The translations under genes were made by a program, and so were the position numbers. The notes beneath the pieces were generated by a model, which searched no databases, was not told where the DNA came from, and saw only the letters and a program-made list of their open reading frames with translations. A stretch of DNA of 62,865 nucleotides from Christensenella sp. UBA5893 (GTDB lineage: Bacteria > Bacillota > Clostridia > Christensenellales > UBA1242): NCBI GenBank assembly GCA_002431905.1, contig DJER01000033.1, forward strand, positions 104,356 to 167,220, in the 5' to 3' direction. Shown here in pieces: positions 8,601 to 17,817 of this stretch. Each line of letters opens with the position of its first letter. Within the stretch, counting starts at the first letter, position 1.

Positions 8601-9215
8601 ATGAAAGTTGTTTTTGCAAGTTATAATCAAGGGAAGTGTGATGGATATAAGGATACATTCAAAAAGTTGGGAATTGAACTTGTTTCATTAAACGAAATTG
8701 GCTGTTGTGAAAAGGTTGAAGAAACAGGGGATAATACTTTGGAAAATGCAGTAATAAAAGCAGAGTTTTACCACAAATTGCTGGGTTTGCCAGTTTTAAG
8801 CAACGATAGTGGACTTATTGTTTCAAGGTTTTCAAAAGAAAATCAACCGGGTGTTTTTGTAAGAAGGTACAATGGGAAAGAAATGACAGATGAAGAACTC
8901 ATTTCAACTTACGAAGAGTTGTTTGAATGTGTTGGTGGCGAAAGTGAGGGTGTTTTTTCTGTATCTTTGGCGGCAATAAATGAAAAGGGGAAACTCTTTA
9001 AAAGAGAATTTCACTATAGTACATTTTTTAAGTGCCCAGCAAGTAAGGCAAGGGTAAAGGGGTTGCCATTCAGGTCTTTTGAATATGATAGAAAACTAAA
9101 AAAGCATTATGCTGAATTTACCGATGAAGATTGGGCAAATGCACACGATAATACAAAAAGTAGTGACGATATAGACGAACAAGCCGATTTTATTAGGTCA
9201 GCATTCAAAAACTAA
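8601..9215 (+). CDS. Divergent XTP/dITP pyrophosphatase (RdgB/HAM1 family)
   Basis: A 204-residue protein whose first 100 residues follow the HAM1/RdgB plan: N-terminal FASYNQGKCDGY (normally ASxNxxK), ENAVIKAEFYHKLLGLPVLS, NDSGLIV (normally ADDSGLEV) and PGVFVRRYNG. This family hydrolyses non-canonical purine nucleoside triphosphates such as XTP and dITP to the monophosphate. The C-terminal third is unusual: the family's GYDP loop and SHR motif are missing and replaced by KGLPFRSFEYDR and a long acidic tail. Substrate may therefore differ. It stands alone, with its own promoter, and repeats lie on both sides. Confidence 0.7.
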   Translation: MKVVFASYNQGKCDGYKDTFKKLGIELVSLNEIGCCEKVEETGDNTLENAVIKAEFYHKLLGLPVLSNDSGLIVSRFSKENQPGVFVRRYNGKEMTDEELISTYEELFECVGGESEGVFSVSLAAINEKGKLFKREFHYSTFFKCPASKARVKGLPFRSFEYDRKLKKHYAEFTDEDWANAHDNTKSSDDIDEQADFIRSAFKN

Positions 9216-9226
9216 ACATATTAAAA

Positions 9227-9270
9227 GTCATTTCGACCTTGACATTCTTGACGGGCTTTGGAGAAATCTC
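9227..9270 (+). repeat. 44-bp dispersed repeat, copy 4
   Basis: Begins GTCATTTCGAC, ends CTTTGGAGAAATCTC, and is followed by TTCCGCTTTA, a variant of the spacer seen after copy 2. It lies just downstream of the pyrophosphatase stop. Confidence 0.85.
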
Positions 9271-9356
9271 TTCCGCTTTAAAATTTTTATTTTCAAATCT
9301 CATCCTTATAAAAAATGACTTTTTGCATATTAAACTAAAAAAATATACATTTTTGC

Positions 9357-9395
9357 TTGAAAATTAACTTTAAGTGTAGTATAGTAATTATACTA
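9357..9395 (+). promoter_or_regulatory. Promoter with palindrome over the -10 box
   Basis: -35 TTGAAA (9357-9362), 17-base spacer, -10 TATAGT (9380-9385). An inverted repeat TAGTATA-N5-TATACTA (9377-9395) covers the -10, so a repressor bound there would block transcription of the downstream membrane protein gene. The operator role is inferred. Confidence 0.5.
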
Positions 9396-9427
9396 AAATA
9401 TTTTTTTGTTTAATATGGTGAAAATTT

Positions 9428-10363
9428 ATGATGTTTAAAAACTCAGTAAAACTATTTATTGCAAATTTTTCAGTTTTCTGGAAACTTTTGCTATACAAAA
9501 TAATCGCAATTGGTATTTGTGTCTTGTTACTTATTCCAACATTTTCAAGTTGGGGACATGTGCTTAATTCTGTTGATTTTTTTGCTGGGCTTGGCAATTT
9601 TGCAAACACAACAATGTTTTCAAGCGTAACATCATTTTTTGAACAGTTATTTATTTTAGTAGACACTTTTTTAAAAGCAATTGGCTTACTTTTGTCATAT
9701 AACTTATTTTCTTTCATATATTCAACTGTTATCGTATTGTTTGTTCTTCCATTTTTAATGGAATTGTCTGCAATACCAACAGGGGAAGGATTGTATTCAT
9801 ATATGGCAAGTTTGTCAAAGTCAAGTTTTGTTGGAACACTTATTGCAAAAATGGGTAAGTCAATGTTCTATGCTTTGCTCAGAACTTTATGCACATTGCC
9901 ATTCATTGCACTTATGGGTGTAACCCTTTATTATATGTTGTCACTTGTAACAATAAACAGTTTGTGGGCAATTTTTGTGCCCGTTATGGTTGTTATCTAT
10001 TTTTCAATTATGACAGCACTAATGATAACCTTTTTCTCTGGTTGGATGCCAGCAACAGTTGTGTTTGATATCTCGCCAATAAACGGAATGAAAAAGGGGT
10101 TTAAAGCCGTATTTAGAAGATTTTTCAGGGTATTTTCAAGTATACTTATGATAATAATCATAACAACAATGTTCACATTTATGTTTACAACATTCTCACT
10201 ATTCATTTTGGTCCCACTATGCTCTGTGTGTGTTGTAATGCTTGAAATGGTAATGTTTTTCGAAAGTCAAGGAATGAGATACTATGTTGACCTTGACAGT
10301 ATTGTAACACCCAAAAAACTTGAACAATGCGACAGATTAAAAAAGGTTAAAGATATAATTTAG
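9428..10363 (+). CDS. Polytopic membrane protein of unknown function
   Basis: A 311-residue, very hydrophobic protein with about five or six predicted membrane helices, including residues 15-35, 75-110, 145-165, 175-205 and 230-275. A cytoplasm-type linker with SPINGMKKGFKAVFRRFFR precedes the last helices, similar in character to the DUF975-like and other YesK/YciC-type membrane proteins, but I cannot name a family. The C-terminal 35 residues are charged. The SD is weak (GGTGA). It stands alone between the repeat-bearing gap and the RNase J gene. Confidence 0.6.
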   Translation: MMFKNSVKLFIANFSVFWKLLLYKIIAIGICVLLLIPTFSSWGHVLNSVDFFAGLGNFANTTMFSSVTSFFEQLFILVDTFLKAIGLLLSYNLFSFIYSTVIVLFVLPFLMELSAIPTGEGLYSYMASLSKSSFVGTLIAKMGKSMFYALLRTLCTLPFIALMGVTLYYMLSLVTINSLWAIFVPVMVVIYFSIMTALMITFFSGWMPATVVFDISPINGMKKGFKAVFRRFFRVFSSILMIIIITTMFTFMFTTFSLFILVPLCSVCVVMLEMVMFFESQGMRYYVDLDSIVTPKKLEQCDRLKKVKDII

Positions 10364-10448
10364 TTTATTAAACAAATTTTAGTAATAAATAAACAAATGA
10401 AATAAAGCAAGCAACACTTGCAAAGATTTTTTATGAAAAGGAGAAAAA

Positions 10449-12374
10449 ATGAATTCAGACGAAAAAATTATAGAAGCTTTAAGAAATGTTATCTCAAATT
10501 CAAATGATAACAATCAAAAACAAGAAAACGTTGCGCCGGTTGAAGTTGAAAGTGCAAATGTAAATCAAAATAATGAAAAAATAAAAACTAACAAACTCAA
10601 AAGACAAGCAAAGCATAATAATGGCAATGCAAAACAAAAAAAACAACCAAAAAATGAACAACAAAAAGAAGAAGAAAATGCTGAACAAAACAACACAAAA
10701 CTTGTTGTAAAAAAACAAGACAAAAGCAAAAAAGTAAAAATCACATTCCTTGGTGGTGTTGGCGAAATTGGAAAGAATATGACTGCAATTGAGTATGGCG
10801 ATGATATGATTGTTGTTGACTGTGGTTTAAGCTTCCCAGACGATGAACTTCCAGGAGTTGATGTCGTTGTCCCAGATATAACATATCTTATTCAAAACAA
10901 ACAAAAACTAAAGGCTTTTGTTATAACCCATGGTCACGAAGATCATATTGGTGGAATACCTTTTGCATTAAGTGATGTAAACGTGCCAATTTACGGGACA
11001 AAACTAACTCTTGCCTTGATTGAAAACAAGCTTAAAGAATATCCAAAACTCAAATATAAACTTGTTGCTGTAAAACCAAGACAAGTGCTAAAAATCGGGT
11101 GCTTTGCCATTGAGTTTATACATGTAAACCACTCAATTGCGGGCTCACTTGCACTTTGCATTTCAACTCCATGCGGAAACATTATTCACACCGGTGACTT
11201 TAAGATTGATTTTGAACCTGTAACAGGGGAAACAACCGATTTAACTCGCTTTGGGGAACTTGGCAAAAAAGGTGTAAATTTGTTACTTTGTGAAAGTACC
11301 AATGTATGCCGAAAAGGTTATTCAATGAGTGAATCAAATGTTGGCAGAGTTATGGATTCAATATTTGAAAAACATCCCAACAATCGTTTGATTGTTGCAA
11401 CTTTTGCTTCAAATATTCAAAGAATGCAACAACTTTTGGATCTTGCCGAAAAATATAAAAGAAAAGTTGCTTTCTCTGGTAGAAGTATGATAAACGTCAG
11501 TGAAGTTGCAATGAAATTGGGCGAGTTAAATTATAAAAAAGAAAATATAATTGACATAGACAAAGTGTCAAAATATGACGACAAAGAAATTTTGATTATG
11601 GCAACAGGAAGTCAAGGCGAATCTATGAGTGCTTTGTCAAGAATGGCAAATGGCGAATTTAAGGGCATTGACCTTGGCGATAATGACTGTGTTATATTGT
11701 CATCATCTCCAATTCCGGGCAATGAAAAATCTGTTTATGGACTTATCAACACACTTTTCAAAAAAGGTGCAGATGTAATTTATGATGAACTTGCCGATGT
11801 TCATGCATCAGGTCATGCTTGCCAAGAAGAAATCAAAATCATTCACAAACTTGTAAAACCAAGACATTTTATGCCAATCCATGGCGAATATCGACACCTA
11901 AAACAACACAAAGAACTTGCAATTGCTCTTGGCGAAGATGCAAGAAATATAATTTTGCCAGAACTTGGGCTACAAGTTGAAATGTCACAAAACTCAATCA
12001 AACCTTGTGGTTATGTTCAAGCCGGTTTAAGACTTGTTGATGGTTCAGGTGTTGGCGATTTGTCAAGTGCCGTTCTTCGTGATAGAAAACAATTGAGTGA
12101 AGAGGGTGTTTGCGTTGCTGTTGTAAATCTTATGGCAACAAAAGAACTTGCATTTGACCCATTTATCATCACTCGTGGCGTTGTTTATAATGATGAAGCT
12201 GATGACTTTAATCAAGATGCAAGGGCATGTCTTGTTCAACTTTTCAAAAATGTTGATATAAAAGATATGGATCAAAGCGAAGTTAAAAACCAAGTAAAGA
12301 GATGCTTGAGTAACTTTATTTACAAAAGAACAAAACGTAGACCACTTATTTTAACAGTTGTAATGTTTGGGTAG
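10449..12374 (+). CDS. rnj: Ribonuclease J
   Basis: A 641-residue ribonuclease J, the metallo-beta-lactamase/beta-CASP nuclease with 5'-3' exonuclease and endonuclease activity that drives mRNA decay and rRNA maturation. The lactamase core starts at about residue 95 (KVKITFLGGVGEIGKN) and has the metal motif THGHEDHIGG (about residues 159-168), HTGDFKID, the beta-CASP block ATFASNIQRMQQL, and MPIHGEYRHLKQH near the end. About 95 N-terminal residues of low complexity (N, K, Q, E) precede the core; most RNase J proteins (about 555 residues) lack this. SD is AAGGAG. No terminator is seen at its end. Confidence 0.92.
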   Translation: MNSDEKIIEALRNVISNSNDNNQKQENVAPVEVESANVNQNNEKIKTNKLKRQAKHNNGNAKQKKQPKNEQQKEEENAEQNNTKLVVKKQDKSKKVKITFLGGVGEIGKNMTAIEYGDDMIVVDCGLSFPDDELPGVDVVVPDITYLIQNKQKLKAFVITHGHEDHIGGIPFALSDVNVPIYGTKLTLALIENKLKEYPKLKYKLVAVKPRQVLKIGCFAIEFIHVNHSIAGSLALCISTPCGNIIHTGDFKIDFEPVTGETTDLTRFGELGKKGVNLLLCESTNVCRKGYSMSESNVGRVMDSIFEKHPNNRLIVATFASNIQRMQQLLDLAEKYKRKVAFSGRSMINVSEVAMKLGELNYKKENIIDIDKVSKYDDKEILIMATGSQGESMSALSRMANGEFKGIDLGDNDCVILSSSPIPGNEKSVYGLINTLFKKGADVIYDELADVHASGHACQEEIKIIHKLVKPRHFMPIHGEYRHLKQHKELAIALGEDARNIILPELGLQVEMSQNSIKPCGYVQAGLRLVDGSGVGDLSSAVLRDRKQLSEEGVCVAVVNLMATKELAFDPFIITRGVVYNDEADDFNQDARACLVQLFKNVDIKDMDQSEVKNQVKRCLSNFIYKRTKRRPLILTVVMFG

Positions 12375-12406
12375 GATGGGGTTGGCAAAATTTCAACCGC
12401 TCAATA

Positions 12407-12451
12407 GTCATTTCGACTGTCGACCCCAACGGCCAACTTTGGAGAAATCTC
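12407..12451 (+). repeat. 45-bp dispersed repeat, copy 5
   Basis: Begins GTCATTTCGAC and ends CTTTGGAGAAATCTC. The bases just before it (AAATTTCAACCGCTCAATA) match the end of copy 2 plus its spacer, so an older tandem unit has probably decayed here. It lies 33 bases after the RNase J stop. Confidence 0.85.
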
Positions 12452-12492
12452 AGCTTCTTAAAAGTAATTGTTTTTACATTATAAGGTAAAAT

Positions 12493-13074
12493 ATGGAATA
12501 TTTGGAAAAGTTAAAGCAAATATCAAACGAAAATCACATACCAATCATAAAAGATGATGGGTGTGATTTTTTGACATCATTTTGTAAGGAACATAATTTC
12601 CAAAATATCTTGGAAATTGGTACAGCAGTTGGTTATTCCGGTTCTTTTATGTTAAATAACACAACAAATTCGCACTTGACAACAATTGAAATAAATGAAA
12701 AGAATTTCAATGTTGCCAAAACAACTTTTCAAACATTGAATCTAACAAACAGAGTAACTCAAATTTTGGGAGATGCAAAAGATGTGATAAAAACTTTAAA
12801 TTGCGAATATGACTTTATTTTTCTTGACGGGCCAAAAGGTCAATACTTGGCTTATTATGAAGATTTGTTAAAGCTTCTTAAAGTTGGTGGATATATATTG
12901 GTTGACAATGTATATTTTCATGGACTTGTTCGTGGACAGGAATTTGTAAAGCATAAATTAAGGACTCTTGTTGTAAATTTACGAAAGTTTATTGACGTAA
13001 TCACAAAAGACAAAAGAGTTGAAACTCAAATTTTGGACATTGGCGATGGTATTGCAATTATAAAAAAATTATAG
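12493..13074 (+). CDS. O-methyltransferase family (TrmR/YrrM-like)
   Basis: A 193-residue class I S-adenosylmethionine-dependent methyltransferase of the catechol-O-methyltransferase-like family. The SAM-binding motif I is ILEIGTAVGYSGSFML at about residues 36-51, followed by LTTIEINEKNF, GDAKDVI and the acidic motif DFIFLDGPKGQYLAYYEDLL (metal-binding Asp), then GGYILVDNVYFHG. B. subtilis TrmR (YrrM), of similar length, methylates 5-hydroxyuridine in tRNA, and that role is plausible here. SD is AAGG. It stands alone between RNase J and the PAP2 phosphatase. Confidence 0.82.
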   Translation: MEYLEKLKQISNENHIPIIKDDGCDFLTSFCKEHNFQNILEIGTAVGYSGSFMLNNTTNSHLTTIEINEKNFNVAKTTFQTLNLTNRVTQILGDAKDVIKTLNCEYDFIFLDGPKGQYLAYYEDLLKLLKVGGYILVDNVYFHGLVRGQEFVKHKLRTLVVNLRKFIDVITKDKRVETQILDIGDGIAIIKKL

Positions 13075-13130
13075 AATATTTTTATTACAGACAAAAATCA
13101 CTAAATTAGTTTTTTAAAATTTAAATAATT

Positions 13131-13145
13131 TGATATAATAAAATT
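13131..13145 (+). promoter_or_regulatory. Extended -10 promoter giving a leaderless mRNA
   Basis: TGATATAAT, an extended -10 (hexamer 13134-13139), ends six bases before the ATG at 13146. Transcription would start at or next to the start codon, and there is no SD. The -35 is weak. Confidence 0.5.
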
Positions 13146-13673
13146 ATGGAAATTCAAATAATAAAATTCATACAAACCCTAAAATCTCCATTTTTTGATG
13201 GTGCTATGTGGTTTTTTACTTATTTGGCAAGCATTTATGCCATAATTTTATTTTTTATAATATTATTCTTTTTTGCATCAAAAAAATATTCATTTTTATT
13301 TTTAATTTCAGCAATATTTAATGTTGGAATAAATTATATTTTAAAAATTTTAATAAATAGACCAAGACCATATGAAATTTCTGGCGACATTTCAAATGTA
13401 ACAAACTCATTGGGCAAAAGTATGCCAAGTGGGCATATGGTAACAATTACAACAATTTTTTTCTTTTTAATTTTCTTTTTGTTTAAAAGATTAAAAACAA
13501 AAACGTCAAAAACAATTCTAATTATTTCAAGTGCAATAATAGTTACACTTGTGGCAATTTCAAGAATGTATTTTGGACAGCATTACATATCTGACCTTGC
13601 TGTTGGCTTTGTTGAAGCACTTATTCTTTGTTCTATTGAACTAAAAATTGAACAAAGATATAAATTGATTTGA
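13146..13673 (+). CDS. PAP2-family membrane phosphatase
   Basis: A 175-residue membrane protein with the three phosphatase motifs of the PAP2 superfamily: KILINRPRP (about residue 70), SMPSGHM (about 97) and SRMYFGQHYISDLAVG (about 140), with His in motifs 2 and 3. Four to five membrane helices surround them. Relatives dephosphorylate undecaprenyl diphosphate, phosphatidylglycerophosphate or phosphatidic acid; undecaprenyl-diphosphate recycling would fit, but the substrate cannot be read from the sequence. The gene seems to be read from a leaderless mRNA. Confidence 0.85.
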   Translation: MEIQIIKFIQTLKSPFFDGAMWFFTYLASIYAIILFFIILFFFASKKYSFLFLISAIFNVGINYILKILINRPRPYEISGDISNVTNSLGKSMPSGHMVTITTIFFFLIFFLFKRLKTKTSKTILIISSAIIVTLVAISRMYFGQHYISDLAVGFVEALILCSIELKIEQRYKLI

Positions 13674-13698
13674 CAAATTGAAAATATTTTTATAAGAT
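13670..13698 (+). promoter_or_regulatory. Sigma-A promoter for the first GLUG gene
   Basis: -35 TTGACA (13670-13675), 17-base spacer, -10 TAAGAT (13693-13698). The -35 overlaps the end of the PAP2 gene, and the start codon follows 12 bases after the -10, leaving a very short leader. Confidence 0.65.
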
Positions 13699-13710
13699 GA
13701 AATAGAAAAA

Positions 13711-15690
13711 ATGAAACAATCCAAAAAATTAAATATTTTATATTGGCTAGTTTATTGTGCCATTGCTTTTGTTACAATATTTTTTATATATTTGCTTATC
13801 TCAAATGGCATAATTCAAAAGAAAGAACGTGAATATTATGAAAATAGTTGGCAGTATGTTGCAGATACTAATTTTGAACTTAAAACCGAAACAAATAAAG
13901 ATGGCACAATCGAAACATTTTATGCAATTTCAACACCAGAGCAACTCGCCGGGATGTTTGAGACCTCAAATTCAAACACTGTTAGTGCCGAAAGTATAAA
14001 TACATATAGTTACAGGTTAACAAAAAATATTGATTTGTCAGGCAAAAATTGGATTGTTAATGATTTTTCAAAAGAATTTAATGGAAATAGTTTTCATATT
14101 AAAAATCTTAATATAGAAAGCATATCTTCAAACTATTTGGGTTTTGTAAAGGAACTCTCGGGAACAATAAAAAATCTTTATTTTGATAGCATTTATATTT
14201 CTTCATTGTCAACATCAAGCGGGATTAAATATATTGGTGGTGTTGCTTCATATTTGAATGGTGGTAAAATTGAAAATGTGTATGTAAATAGTGGAACGAT
14301 CTATGGTGCAAAATTTAATGAAAGCTATAGTTCAAGGTTGTCTTACACAGGCGGAATTGTTGGGTATGTAAGTTCTGGCAATATCAAGCAATGTATCAAC
14401 AACGCAGCAGTTTCTTACGGATATTACATTGGTGGAATTGCTGGGCAAACAAATGGAACAATTGAACAGTGCATAAACAAAGGCACAATAAACTATGCAG
14501 ATTCTTATGGTTATGATTCATATGTTGGTGGAATTACAGGAACAAATTCAGGGACTATCAGATTATGCCAAAATATGGGATATCTTTCAATTTCTGCGTA
14601 TTCTATAACAATCAAATATACTGCCTATATGGGTGGTATAGCGGGGAATTCTTCTGGAACTATAAGTGAATGCTCAAATAGTGGACAAATTTCACAAGGC
14701 GGAAGAGGTTATTCAATGAGCAACATATACGCAGGTGGAATTGCTGGCTCTTCTTGGGGTGGGGAATTTAGTAACTGCCTAAATACAGCCTCAGTATCAG
14801 CAAATGCAGATATAAAAACTTCCACTTCTGCATATAATGTTTCAACGCAAAAGGTTGATGAAACCCAATATCATGACCATTCATTTTTCTTTTGGGGATG
14901 GGCGAGTGATTGGTTATGGTACACAAGAAAAGAGGCATCAATTAGTATTGTAGAGATGAATGCATATGCTGGTGGAATAGTAGGGTATGGTTCGCCAACA
15001 ATATCAAATTGTTATAATAGTGGTTCGATTTCAGGTGGATTTAAAACTGTTTCTGTTTCCATTGAAGAAGTCTTGAAAAAAGATTCAAAGTACCTAAGCT
15101 TTGCAGGTGGAAATCCTGTTACAAAAACTCAAACATCAACATTTAGTGTGTATACAGCAATAAGGTCTGGTGCAATTAATGGTTCTGATGCAAAAAGTCA
15201 AAATAGTGGGTCTTCGGTAAGTAACAGCCTTAGTTTAAAAGATAAATGCTCATTCTACACAGGCTCATATTCTTCAACAACGGGATTTCACTATCAATAT
15301 TTTGGTGCTGGGTATATTATAAATGCAACAATTGGTGGCAGTTCAAAAGAAACTGATTCTGGGGAGTTTACGGCAATGCAAATTGGAATAAAAGATTGTA
15401 ATGGAAACTCTCAAAGTGCGGGAAGAGTTGTCCACAAAGTGACAAGAAATGATAATTCTTACACCGTATATACATATCCAGAAAGGATGTATGAAAGTGA
15501 CAAAGAATGGATCAATGATTTTAGTGGTTCAAAAACAATGTTAAAAATAACGGATGTTGACACAACTTTTGTTAAAGATGCTAATGTATCGTTTATCGAT
15601 TCGTTTTCATCATCAAACTTGTCAACACTTGGAAGAAATTATTGGGAAATAGAAAATGGTGAACCAAAGTTAAAAAATCTATATTGGTAA
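13711..15690 (+). CDS. GLUG-repeat surface protein, paralog 1
   Basis: A 659-residue protein with one N-terminal membrane anchor (about residues 10-32) and a long extracellular part. A stalk-like segment (KKEREYYENSWQYVADTNFE) is followed by ISTPEQLAGMF and then repeats of the GLUG type, such as YVGGITGTNSGTIRLCQNMG and YAGGIAGSSWGGEFSNC, each about 25-35 residues, which build a right-handed beta-solenoid. An aromatic insert with HDHSFFFWGWASDWLW lies near residue 390. GLUG repeats occur in bacterial adhesins and peptidases. No LPXTG anchor or catalytic domain is visible. The next gene is a paralog. Confidence 0.82.
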   Translation: MKQSKKLNILYWLVYCAIAFVTIFFIYLLISNGIIQKKEREYYENSWQYVADTNFELKTETNKDGTIETFYAISTPEQLAGMFETSNSNTVSAESINTYSYRLTKNIDLSGKNWIVNDFSKEFNGNSFHIKNLNIESISSNYLGFVKELSGTIKNLYFDSIYISSLSTSSGIKYIGGVASYLNGGKIENVYVNSGTIYGAKFNESYSSRLSYTGGIVGYVSSGNIKQCINNAAVSYGYYIGGIAGQTNGTIEQCINKGTINYADSYGYDSYVGGITGTNSGTIRLCQNMGYLSISAYSITIKYTAYMGGIAGNSSGTISECSNSGQISQGGRGYSMSNIYAGGIAGSSWGGEFSNCLNTASVSANADIKTSTSAYNVSTQKVDETQYHDHSFFFWGWASDWLWYTRKEASISIVEMNAYAGGIVGYGSPTISNCYNSGSISGGFKTVSVSIEEVLKKDSKYLSFAGGNPVTKTQTSTFSVYTAIRSGAINGSDAKSQNSGSSVSNSLSLKDKCSFYTGSYSSTTGFHYQYFGAGYIINATIGGSSKETDSGEFTAMQIGIKDCNGNSQSAGRVVHKVTRNDNSYTVYTYPERMYESDKEWINDFSGSKTMLKITDVDTTFVKDANVSFIDSFSSSNLSTLGRNYWEIENGEPKLKNLYW

Positions 15691-15721
15691 AAAATGCCTA
15701 ATAATAATTAGGTGTTTTTTT
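15691..15721 (+). terminator. Terminator after GLUG paralog 1
   Basis: A hairpin with CCTAAT/ATTAGG core, flanked by an A-run and a seven-T run, starting right after the stop codon. Confidence 0.8.
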
Positions 15722-15752
15722 ATTGCAAAATAAAAAATATTTTTTTGTATAT

Positions 15753-15780
15753 TTGACAAATACTACAAATGTTATATAAA
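15753..15780 (+). promoter_or_regulatory. Sigma-A promoter for GLUG paralog 2
   Basis: -35 TTGACA (15753-15758), 16-base spacer, -10 TATAAA (15775-15780). Gives the second paralog its own transcript. Confidence 0.6.
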
Positions 15781-15802
15781 ATAAAATTAATAGGAGAAAA
15801 AT

Positions 15803-17743
15803 TTGTTAAAGACAAAAACAAAAAGTATATATTATGTAATCTATTTTGCAATACTAGTTGTAACTGCTTTTTTCTTTTATTTTTTAATATCAAATGCCAT
15901 AATTCAAAAACGAGAGCGTGAGTATTATGAAAATAGTTGGCAATATGTTGCAGACACTAACTTTGAACTTAAAACCGAAACAAATGAAGATGGCACAATC
16001 GAAACATTTTATGCCATTTCAACCCCGGAACAACTTGCTGGATTTTTCCAAATGTCACACTCAGACACCGTCGGTGCTGAAAGTATATCTACATACGGTT
16101 ACAAATTAACAAATGACATCGACTTAAGCGGAAAAACATGGAGTTTTAGCAGTTTTTCTGGAACTTTTAATGGTAATAGTCGACATATTTATAACCTAAA
16201 TATAAACGCAAATGCCCAAAATGTGGGTTTTGTTAGTGTGCTTTATGGCACAATAAAAAATGTATATTTTGACAATGCACAAGTGATAAATACAAATACT
16301 GCAGGAAAAGCATATCGTACAGGTGTTGTTGCGGGTTTTGTAAGTGGTGGTCATATTATCAATGTAACGGTACAAAAAGGCTCTGTTACTGGCAATATTA
16401 ACAAAGGGAATAATGATAGGTGTGCAGGTGGAATAGCTGGGTATATGAACAATGGCGAAATCAAAAATTGTATAAACACAGCAAATGTTTCAACATCCAA
16501 ATTTGTTGGTGGGATTGTTGGCAAAATGAATGCGGGGACAATAAGTGGGTGCTTTAATAAGGAAAATAGTCTTTCTAATGGAAATAACATTTGGCCAAGG
16601 TTAGGTGGTATTGTCGCAGAGAGTTATGGGGTTATAGAAAATTGTGTAAATATGTCAAGTCTAAGATTGGAGAATAATGTTGATGGTGACATTAGAATTG
16701 GTGGAATAGTTGGACATAATGGTGGCGATTTGTCTGCTTGTGAAAATTTAGGTACAATTTATGGGGGAAACTACTACAATAACACAACTTATGTTGGTGG
16801 AATTGCTGGATATTCAACAAAAAATATTTTCAATTGCTATAACTCAGGGGGTGTTTATTCAAAGGCAAAAACATGGACAAGTTCATCTGATAGCAATGTG
16901 TCAATAAGTTCAGATACAAAACGACATAATCATACTTTTTATTATGAAGATGATGAATTATGGTCTCACGGTGTTTCATATATGCTGGAGTATAAAAGAA
17001 ATGTGTCAAAGATAGAGATAACAGATATACAATCTTTTGCTGGCGGAATTGTGGGGTATGGCGATTGTTCAGTTTCGAACTCGTATAATGAGGGAGTAAT
17101 TAGTGGTGGATATAAAAAAATATATGCCCAAATTTCTGAAAGCATGGTCTCAGAAATTTCAGGGTATTCATGGGGTAGTAAAAGTAGTTCAATAACATAT
17201 TACTTCACAGTTTATACAAACTGTCGTGTTGGTGCAATAAATGGTAATCAACAGAAAGATAGTGAGAACAAAAACGTAATTAGCAAATCATCAAAATGCT
17301 TATATCAGGGATCAAATTCATTCAAACTATCATACTATACTTCAAAAAATTATACGACAAAAGAGATAAAAGGAAACAATCGTGTTAGTTCAAACCCAAT
17401 TGTAATAGATAATGAATCTGGAATTGATAGAGATGATTCAAACATTCATGGAGAGATAAACCAAGAAATAATCAGCAAAACAAATTCCTACCAAATTACA
17501 ACAAATCCAAAGTATAGTGACTCAGGGAAGGGGGAAAGTGGATTCTATGAAGGTTGTAATTTAACAAGTTTTTATAATAAAGCACAAATAATATTTCAAG
17601 TTAATGATGTTGATACTACATTTGAAAAAGATAGCAAAGTTACTTTTGTTAGCACATTCACAACATCGAATTTGTCAACACTTGGAACAAGCAATTGGGA
17701 AATGGTTAATGGCAAGCCAAGGCTCAAAAATCTATATTGGTAA
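15803..17743 (+). CDS. GLUG-repeat surface protein, paralog 2
   Basis: A 646-residue paralog of the preceding protein, starting with TTG after a strong SD (TAGGAG). Residues about 30-90 are almost identical to paralog 1 (REREYYENSWQYVADTNFEL, then ISTPEQLAGFF), and both end in the same pattern (STLG...WE...NG.P.LKNLYW). The repeats between them (YVGGIAGYSTKNIFNCYNSG, FAGGIVGYGDCSVSNSYNEG) have diverged strongly, and the aromatic insert is replaced by HNHTFYYEDDELW. One N-terminal membrane segment, beta-solenoid ectodomain, no wall anchor. The pair arose by tandem duplication with variation in the exposed solenoid. Confidence 0.82.
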   Translation: MLKTKTKSIYYVIYFAILVVTAFFFYFLISNAIIQKREREYYENSWQYVADTNFELKTETNEDGTIETFYAISTPEQLAGFFQMSHSDTVGAESISTYGYKLTNDIDLSGKTWSFSSFSGTFNGNSRHIYNLNINANAQNVGFVSVLYGTIKNVYFDNAQVINTNTAGKAYRTGVVAGFVSGGHIINVTVQKGSVTGNINKGNNDRCAGGIAGYMNNGEIKNCINTANVSTSKFVGGIVGKMNAGTISGCFNKENSLSNGNNIWPRLGGIVAESYGVIENCVNMSSLRLENNVDGDIRIGGIVGHNGGDLSACENLGTIYGGNYYNNTTYVGGIAGYSTKNIFNCYNSGGVYSKAKTWTSSSDSNVSISSDTKRHNHTFYYEDDELWSHGVSYMLEYKRNVSKIEITDIQSFAGGIVGYGDCSVSNSYNEGVISGGYKKIYAQISESMVSEISGYSWGSKSSSITYYFTVYTNCRVGAINGNQQKDSENKNVISKSSKCLYQGSNSFKLSYYTSKNYTTKEIKGNNRVSSNPIVIDNESGIDRDDSNIHGEINQEIISKTNSYQITTNPKYSDSGKGESGFYEGCNLTSFYNKAQIIFQVNDVDTTFEKDSKVTFVSTFTTSNLSTLGTSNWEMVNGKPRLKNLYW

Positions 17744-17769
17744 AAAATGCCTGTTTTTAGGCATTTTTT
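17743..17769 (+). terminator. Terminator after GLUG paralog 2
   Basis: A 10-bp stem with TGCCT/AGGCA core and a 6-base loop, followed by T residues. The sequence resembles the terminator of paralog 1, so it was probably duplicated with the gene. Confidence 0.85.
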
Positions 17770-17817
17770 ATTGCGTTATTTTGGGTTTTGTTTTATACTA
17801 AAAACAAAGGGAACAAT

